From Nonomuraea pusilla (GTDB lineage: Bacteria; Actinomycetota; Actinomycetes; Streptosporangiales; Streptosporangiaceae): a DNA stretch of 64,000 nt. Below are positions 59,063 to 64,000 of the stretch, one piece after another (positions within the stretch are counted from its first letter, which is position 1; each line of letters starts with the position of its first letter). Position numbers and translations under genes: made by a program. Where the stretch lies: positions 186,001 to 250,000 of the forward strand of contig NZ_FOBF01000009.1 in NCBI RefSeq assembly GCF_900109355.1, given 5' to 3'. A model generated the notes under the pieces. It did no database searches. It was not told where the DNA came from and saw only the letters and a program-made list of their open reading frames with translations.

Positions 59063-59722
59063 TTACCCGCGGCCGCGCCGCTTGATGACGTACGCGATGC
59101 CGCCCGCCAGGGCGAGCCCGAGGAGCACGCCGGCCGGGCCCAGCGGGAGGGTGGACGCGTCGCCGGCCTCCTGCGCGTACGTGCCGCCGCCGCCCGCCCT
59201 GGGCGCCTTCGTGGGCACGGTCGTGGGCAGCGTCTCGGCCGCGTTCACCCGCAGCGTCGCCCTGCCCATGTCGTTGGTGCCGTCGCACTTGACGTCGACG
59301 CGGTAGGAGCCGCGCTTGACGGTGCCGGAGACCGTGGCCTCGCCCCGCACCCACGGCGAGTCGCCCGTGGCGCCCGTGGCGGTGGGCGTGCTGCCCCCGG
59401 CGGGGACGGGGTTGAGCGCCACGCCGCTGAGGAACGCCTTGGACGTGGCGGTGCCGGTGTGGGCGGGACCGCCGGACGGCACCGGGCAGTTGGCGAGGAT
59501 CCACACCTTCGATGTCTCGCCCGCGGTGACCTTGTCGGGGTTCAGCTCCACCTGGATGGTGGGCCTGGTGGCCGTGGCGGTGGGCGAGGCCGACGCGGTG
59601 GGGCCGCCGGTGGGCGTGGCGCTCGGCGACCCGGACGGTGTGGTGTCGGCCGAGGCTGTGCACCCGGTCAGACCGACGATGACGATGGCTCCCGCGTACG
59701 CGACCCGCCTGACCCTGAGCAC
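59063..59722 (-). CDS. Surface lipoprotein with C-terminal sorting-like tail, candidate sortase substrate
   Basis: A 219-residue protein from GTG 59720-59722 (GTG 59747-59749 is an alternative). Lipobox LTGC near residue 20 after RRVAYAGAIVIVG. A Thr/Ser/Pro-rich spacer (about 22-52) follows, then an Ig-like/excalibur-style beta domain with two Cys (LANCPVPSGG and VDVKCDGTN), a second Pro/Thr linker, and LPLGPAGVLLGLALAGG with a KRRGRG tail. Hydrophobic stretch plus basic tail is the shape of a cell-wall sorting signal, but LPxTG is absent; LPLGP may serve. Function unknown. Confidence 0.65.
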   Translation of the reverse strand: MLRVRRVAYAGAIVIVGLTGCTASADTTPSGSPSATPTGGPTASASPTATATRPTIQVELNPDKVTAGETSKVWILANCPVPSGGPAHTGTATSKAFLSGVALNPVPAGGSTPTATGATGDSPWVRGEATVSGTVKRGSYRVDVKCDGTNDMGRATLRVNAAETLPTTVPTKAPRAGGGGTYAQEAGDASTLPLGPAGVLLGLALAGGIAYVIKRRGRG

Positions 59723-59822
59723 CGCCGCACCCCACTTTGCCGTTGACACCCAGCCATCCACCAAGATGTGGACGTCGCCCCTCCTGATACCCAGAAAATC
59801 CGGGCGAATCCCATACCGTTGA

Positions 59823-59837
59823 TCACGATTTACGTGA
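59823..59837. promoter_or_regulatory. Dyad in front of the lipoprotein-sortase pair
   Basis: TCACG-attta-CGTGA, 5+5 arms in an AT-richer patch between tsaE and the lipoprotein gene. Possible operator. Confidence 0.3.
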
Positions 59838-59887
59838 CCGGCACGGTGGTTCCAGGGTGCCAGCGTTGCCGTGGGACGGCGCGGACT

Positions 59888-60346
59888 TTACCGTTCGGGC
59901 GGCTCAGACGGCGTGTCGGCCCAGCGGGGGCCCACGCCGCGCAGCGTCACGACCCGGATGTCGCCGTCGGCCTCGCGGTCGATGTGGATCTCCAGGCGGT
60001 CCTCGGCCAGGCCTTCGACCAGCCCCTCGCCCCACTCGACGACGGTGACGGACTCGTCCAGGCTGGCGTCGAGGTCGAGGTCGTCGACCTCCAGGTCGCC
60101 GCCCAGCCGGTACGCGTCGACGTGGACGAGCGGCGGCCCCTGGCGCAGCGACGGGTGCACCCTGGCGATGACGAACGTGGGCGAGGTGATCGGGCCGCGT
60201 ACCTTCAGGCCCTCGGCGATGCCCTGCACGAGGGTGGTCTTGCCGGCGCCGAGCGGGCCGGACAGGACGACGAGGTCGCCGGGGCGCAGCAGCCCCGCCA
60301 GGCGGTGGCCGTACGCGCGCATGTCCTCGGCGGTGGGCAGCTTCAT
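59888..60346 (-). CDS. tsaE: tRNA threonylcarbamoyladenosine ATPase TsaE
   Basis: A 152-residue P-loop ATPase, third subunit of the t6A complex. Walker A GPLGAGKTTLVQGIA at 30-44, SPTFVIARVHPS after it, VHVDAYRLGG (Walker-B-like) and VTVVEWGEGL near 110. ATG 60344-60346 overlaps the hydrolase stop (ATGA). Longer frame upstream is a shadow inside the hydrolase gene. Confidence 0.93.
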   Translation of the reverse strand: MKLPTAEDMRAYGHRLAGLLRPGDLVVLSGPLGAGKTTLVQGIAEGLKVRGPITSPTFVIARVHPSLRQGPPLVHVDAYRLGGDLEVDDLDLDASLDESVTVVEWGEGLVEGLAEDRLEIHIDREADGDIRVVTLRGVGPRWADTPSEPPER

Positions 60347-61395
60347 GACAGCTCCACTCGCTTGGCCAGGTCCCGCAGGGCGTCGTTGACGGCTCCGGGA
60401 CGTTCGAGCTGGATCAGGTGGGAGGTGTCGGGCACCTCGGTGAGCTGGGCCTTCGGCAGCGCCGCCGCGATGGCCTCGCTGTGCTCCGGCGGGGTGAGCC
60501 AGTCGCCGTCGCCGACGAGGATCGCGGTGGGCACGGGGTCGAGAACGTGCAGCGCGGCCAGCTTGTCGTGGTTCATCAGCGCCGGGTAGAAGTCGGCGAA
60601 CACCTCGGTGGGGGTGGCGCGGATCATCGACTCGGCGAAGTCGACCACGGTGGGGCTGACGTTCTTCGAGTCGCCGAAGCCCATGTACCTGGTGATCAGG
60701 AAGGCGATGTCGCTGCCCGCGTGGCGGGTGCGGTCGACCAGCGCGCCCCGCCTGCCCAGCATGGAGACGGTGGCGGGCGCGACCTTGTGCAGCGCCTTGG
60801 ACAGCAGCGCGGGCAGGCCGAGGGTGAGCTCGGCCAGCTTGCCCGCGGAGGTGGAGATGAGGGCGACGCCCCTGACCTTGTCGCCGAACAGGTGGGGGTG
60901 GCGGTCGGCCAGCGCCATGATCGTCATGCCGCCCATGGAGTGGCCGACGAGCACGCACGGGCCGGGCACGAACTCCTCGATCAGCTCGGCGAGGTCGTCG
61001 CCCAGCCGGTCGATGGTGCTGCCGTCGGGGGTGGCGCGCTGAGAGCGGCCGTGCGAGCGCTGGTCCCAGAGCACGAGGCGGTGGCTCTCGCGGAGGTCCT
61101 TGCGCTGGTAGTGCCACGATTCGAGGCTGAGGCAGTAGCCGTGGCAGAAGACGATGGTCAGCGGCGCGTCCTCGGGGCCGTCGACCTCGACGTGCAGCGC
61201 GACCTCGTCGGAGGTGATGAGCGTGTGCTCCCTGCCCCCCAGCTCGCCGAACAGCTCGCTGGCCTCGGTGTCGGGCCGCAGCCTGATGCGGCCGACGGCG
61301 TAGCGCTTGGCCAGCGCCGCCGCCGCGACCCCCGCGGACGCCGCCCCGACGATCGCTCCGGCGATGCCGACCCTGCGCCGTGTTGTCGTCGTCAT
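60343..61395 (-). CDS. Alpha/beta hydrolase
   Basis: A 350-residue alpha/beta hydrolase: oxyanion motif FCHGYCLS, nucleophile Ser in LVGHSMGGMTIMALAD, acid in ILVGDGDWLTPPEHS and catalytic His in VPDTSHLIQLERP. The N-terminus has a hydrophobic segment (VGIAGAIVGAASAGVAAAALA), a signal anchor. Substrate unknown. It is coupled by 4-nt overlaps on both sides (alr upstream, tsaE downstream), a common actinobacterial order. Confidence 0.85.
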   Translation of the reverse strand: MTTTTRRRVGIAGAIVGAASAGVAAAALAKRYAVGRIRLRPDTEASELFGELGGREHTLITSDEVALHVEVDGPEDAPLTIVFCHGYCLSLESWHYQRKDLRESHRLVLWDQRSHGRSQRATPDGSTIDRLGDDLAELIEEFVPGPCVLVGHSMGGMTIMALADRHPHLFGDKVRGVALISTSAGKLAELTLGLPALLSKALHKVAPATVSMLGRRGALVDRTRHAGSDIAFLITRYMGFGDSKNVSPTVVDFAESMIRATPTEVFADFYPALMNHDKLAALHVLDPVPTAILVGDGDWLTPPEHSEAIAAALPKAQLTEVPDTSHLIQLERPGAVNDALRDLAKRVELS

Positions 61396-62573
61396 GTCCC
61401 CGATCCTTCTCCGCTCGTGACCGCGCCGGCGCCCGGGGGCCCGTCGAGGTGGACGCGGGGCACCCGGGAACCGATCCTGGTCACGATCTCATGGGTGATC
61501 GTGCCGAGGGTATCGGCCCACTCCTGGAGCGTGGGCTCGCCCCCGTCCCCGGGACCGAACAGCACGACCTCGTCGCCGGCCGACAGCACGTCGTCGCCGA
61601 GGTCGATCATGAACTGGTCCATGCAGACCCGGCCCGCCACCCGCCTGCGGCGCCCGCCCGCGAGGACCTCGGCGCGGCCGGTGGCGTGCCGCAGGATGCC
61701 GTCGGCGTAGCCGATGGGCACGATCGCCAGCGTGGTGGGGCGGTCGGTGACGTAGACGTGGCCGTACGAGACGCCCGACCGCTCGGGCACGCGCTTGACC
61801 AGGGCGATCCTGGCGACCAGGGTCATGGCCTGCCTGAGCCCGAAGTCGCCCTGCTCGGGGATGGGGCTCAGGCCGTACAGCGCGATGCCGAGCCTGACCA
61901 TGTCGAAGCGGGCCGCGGGCAGCGTCACGGCGGCTGCCGAGTTGGCCATGTGCCTGATCACCTCGGAGCCGGCCGCGCCGGCCTGCTCGGCCAGCTTCAG
62001 CGCCTCCTCGTACGCGTCGAGCTGGGCCTGGATCGACGGGTGGCCCGGGATGTCGGCGCAGGCGAAGTGCGACCACAGGCCGACGATCTCGACGGCGCCC
62101 TCGGCGCGCAGGGCGAGCGCCCGGTCGAGCAGCGCGGGCCAGCGGGCCAGCGGGGCGCCGCCCCTGCTCATGCCGGTGTCGGCCTCCAGGTGCAGCCGCG
62201 CGGGACGCCCGGTGCGGCGGGCGGCCGCGGCGATCTCGTCGAGCAGCCACGTGTCGAACGCCGACAGCTCGATCCCGGCCTCCAGCGCCTCGTCGAGGGG
62301 CTCGCCGGGGGTGATCAGCCAGGACAGGACCGGCGCGGTGACCCCGGCCGCGCGCAGCGCGAGCGCCTCCCTGACGAAGGCGGTGCCGATCCTGCCCGCC
62401 CCGCCCTCCAGGGCCGCCCTGGTCACGGGGACGAGCCCGTGCCCGTACGCGTCGGCCTTGACCGCGGCCATCGCCTCGACGCCGCCCGCGGCCTCCTTGA
62501 GCAGGGCGACGTTGTGCCGGATCGCGGACAGATCGACCCGCGCTTCGGCGGGTGTGGCCATCGGGTGGTGCAT
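61392..62573 (-). CDS. alr: Alanine racemase
   Basis: A 393-residue PLP enzyme that makes D-alanine for peptidoglycan. The PLP lysine is Lys39 in MAAVKADAYGHG; the second catalytic residue is the Tyr in RSGVSYGHVYVT; VCMDQFMIDLG is also conserved. Full length. Its stop overlaps the hydrolase start, and it begins 46 nt after nnrD. M1 or M5 may be the true start. Confidence 0.93.
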   Translation of the reverse strand: MHHPMATPAEARVDLSAIRHNVALLKEAAGGVEAMAAVKADAYGHGLVPVTRAALEGGAGRIGTAFVREALALRAAGVTAPVLSWLITPGEPLDEALEAGIELSAFDTWLLDEIAAAARRTGRPARLHLEADTGMSRGGAPLARWPALLDRALALRAEGAVEIVGLWSHFACADIPGHPSIQAQLDAYEEALKLAEQAGAAGSEVIRHMANSAAAVTLPAARFDMVRLGIALYGLSPIPEQGDFGLRQAMTLVARIALVKRVPERSGVSYGHVYVTDRPTTLAIVPIGYADGILRHATGRAEVLAGGRRRRVAGRVCMDQFMIDLGDDVLSAGDEVVLFGPGDGGEPTLQEWADTLGTITHEIVTRIGSRVPRVHLDGPPGAGAVTSGEGSGT

Positions 62574-62610
62574 CCTTCCAGTCTGGCAGCTCGCTCAGGT
62601 GGGCGAGCGC

Positions 62611-62633
62611 CGTTCGCCGTCAGCGGGCGAACG
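62611..62633 (-). terminator. Hairpin at the nnrD stop
   Basis: CGTTCGCC (62611-62618) pairs perfectly with GGCGAACG (62626-62633) across a 7-nt loop that contains the nnrD stop. It could attenuate read-through into alr. Confidence 0.5.
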
Positions 62634-64000
62634 ATCTCCTGCCCGGCGGGGTGCGCTCAGGCTCGCGACGCCCGGCCACGGCGCGGATCGCGGCGGGCAC
62701 CGCCTCGGCCACGTCGGCCGCCGCGAGCGGCGCTCCCGCTGCCGCCAGCCGCCCCGCCAGCCCGTGCAGGTACGCCGCGCACGAGGCGGCGTCGAAGCAG
62801 CCGAGCCCCTGCGCGAGCAGCGCGCCCGCGACGCCCGACAGCACGTCGCCGGTGCCGCCGGCGGCCAGCCAGGACGTGCCCGTGGTGTTCACCCGCGCGG
62901 GTCCGGCCCCGTCGGCCACCACCGTGGTGGAGCCCTTCAGCAGCACCGTGACGCCCAGCTCGCCCGCGGCGTCCCTGGCGTGCTCCAGCCGCGCCGCCTC
63001 GATCGCGTCGCGGCCCACCCCCATCAGCCGCGACAGCTCGCCCGCGTGCGGCGTGAGCAGCACGGGCGCGTCCCTGCGCAGCAGGTCGCGGTCCCTCGCG
63101 ACGAGCGTCAGCCCGTCGGCGTCGACGAGCACGGGCACGTCCGAGGCGAGGACGGCGGCGGCCAGCTCGTGCGCCCAGTCGCCGGTGCCGAGGCCGGGGC
63201 CGAGCACCCATGCCTGGACCCGTCCGACGTGCTCGATCGAGGGTGCGTCGAGCAGGGTGACGACCGCCTCGGGCCAGTGGGCGCGCACCTGCGTCACGGG
63301 GGCGGAGGTGCCGGCGTAACGGACCATGCCCGCCCCGGCCCGCAGCGCGCCGCCGACGGCGAGCACGGCGGCGCCCGTGAACAGGTCGCTGCCGGCCGCC
63401 ACGCCGAGCACGCCCCTGCGGTACTTGTCGGACTCGGCGACGGGGCGCGGCAGCAGGGCGTGCACGTCGGCGGCCTCCTGCGCCACGGCGTCGGGCTCCG
63501 GCAGGTACGGCCCGAGCCCGATGTCCACCAGCTCGACCGCCCCCGCGTACGCGGCCCCTGGGTCGACGAGCAGCCCCGTCTTGTACGCCCCCATGGTGAC
63601 GGTCAGCGTGGCGCGCACCGCCGGGCCCTCCACGCGCCCGGTGCCCGCGTCGACGCCGCTCGGGACGTCCACGGCGACGACCAGGCCGGGCGCTGAGCCG
63701 GCCGCCGCGGCGAGCGCGCCGTACGGCTCGCGCAGCGCGCCCGTCGCCCCGATGCCGACCAGGCCGTCGACGACCAGGTCGGCCTCCTCGATCGCCTCCC
63801 CGCCCGTGACCCTGCCGCCCGCGTCCAGGAACGCCGCGAGCCCCGCCTCGTGCGTCCTCGACCCGGCGAGGACCGCGCCGACCCGCGCGCCTCGCCTGGC
63901 CAGCAGGGCGCCGGCGTACAGGGCGTCGCCCCCGTTGTCGCCGCCGCCGACGAGCAGCACGACGCGGGCGGCGTACACGCGGCCGAGCAGGTCGGCGCAG
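62620..64000 (-). CDS. nnr: Bifunctional NAD(P)HX epimerase/dehydratase, N-terminus cut by window edge
   Basis: The visible 460 residues cover most of the epimerase domain (VVLLVGGGDNGGDALYAGAL, then VVAVDVPSGVDAGTGRVEG) and the whole ADP-dependent dehydratase domain (GVLGVAAGSDLFTGAAVLA, VLGPGLGTGDW, LLTPHAGELSRLMG, GGTGDVLSGVAGALLAQGLG). The enzyme repairs hydrated NAD(P)H. The reading frame is open to base 64000, so the true start lies beyond the window. It ends 46 nt before alr on the same strand. Confidence 0.92.
   Translation of the reverse strand, partial: CADLLGRVYAARVVLLVGGGDNGGDALYAGALLARRGARVGAVLAGSRTHEAGLAAFLDAGGRVTGGEAIEEADLVVDGLVGIGATGALREPYGALAAAAGSAPGLVVAVDVPSGVDAGTGRVEGPAVRATLTVTMGAYKTGLLVDPGAAYAGAVELVDIGLGPYLPEPDAVAQEAADVHALLPRPVAESDKYRRGVLGVAAGSDLFTGAAVLAVGGALRAGAGMVRYAGTSAPVTQVRAHWPEAVVTLLDAPSIEHVGRVQAWVLGPGLGTGDWAHELAAAVLASDVPVLVDADGLTLVARDRDLLRRDAPVLLTPHAGELSRLMGVGRDAIEAARLEHARDAAGELGVTVLLKGSTTVVADGAGPARVNTTGTSWLAAGGTGDVLSGVAGALLAQGLGCFDAASCAAYLHGLAGRLAAAGAPLAAADVAEAVPAAIRAVAGRREPERTPPGRRSFAR

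Overview
The window is about 64 kb of very GC-rich DNA, with GTG and TTG starts, 1-4 nt stop/start overlaps and the gene sets guaB-guaB3, groES-groEL1 with a His-rich tail, a DUF5319 gene and an ECF sigma factor. This points to a filamentous actinobacterium. From gene order and protein style I favour Streptosporangiaceae (Nonomuraea-like), but that is recall, not a search. No rRNA, tRNA, CRISPR array, insertion sequence or phage gene was seen.

Region 1 (1-20 kb) is a cell-surface glycan locus. It carries the start of a CDP-alcohol phosphotransferase, two GT-A glycosyltransferases with teichoic-acid-style C-terminal parts, a complete set for CMP-pseudaminic acid (PseB, C, H, G, F, I), a large methyltransferase-like protein and an unassigned transferase-like protein. 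Next comes a tightly coupled five-gene acyl module: acyl carrier protein, FabG-like SDR, AMP-dependent acyl ligase, LuxE-like acyl-protein synthetase and LuxC-like acyl reductase. A further methyltransferase and a decayed gene remnant follow. The acyl module beside a nonulosonate pathway is the most unusual system here. My reading is that it makes or reduces an acyl group for a pseudaminate-containing wall polymer; this is inference.

Region 2 (20-36 kb) is mixed: a polysaccharide deacetylase and a polytopic membrane protein, guaA, a DUF885 metallopeptidase, a GNAT protein, a fold-type II PLP protein that lacks its Schiff-base lysine, an MBL-fold hydrolase, an ALDH/GMC oxidoreductase pair, a membrane Ser/Thr kinase and a beta-propeller lipoprotein. 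Region 3 (36-42.4 kb) holds glpD, then a DeoR regulator divergent from a four-gene galactosamine/tagatose pathway (AgaS-like, NagA-like, PfkB kinase, class II aldolase).

Region 4 (42.4-51 kb) is housekeeping: guaB-guaB3, a TrmB/LuxR-type regulator, DUF5319, an ECF sigma factor overlapping a tiny RsdA-like protein, and groES-groEL under a CIRCE element. Region 5 (51-64 kb) has an epimerase/MarR divergent pair, a THUMP-like methyltransferase, a hendecad/heptad coiled-coil protein and a long leftward run: nnrE/D (cut by the window edge), alr, hydrolase, tsaE, lipoprotein, class F sortase, tsaB, rimI, tsaD, yciI.

A recurring oddity is that at least seven genes have their 3' end, stop codon included, duplicated in short tandem repeats of 26-57 bp period. 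Several genes also start 6-7 nt after a TANNNT box, consistent with leaderless transcripts.
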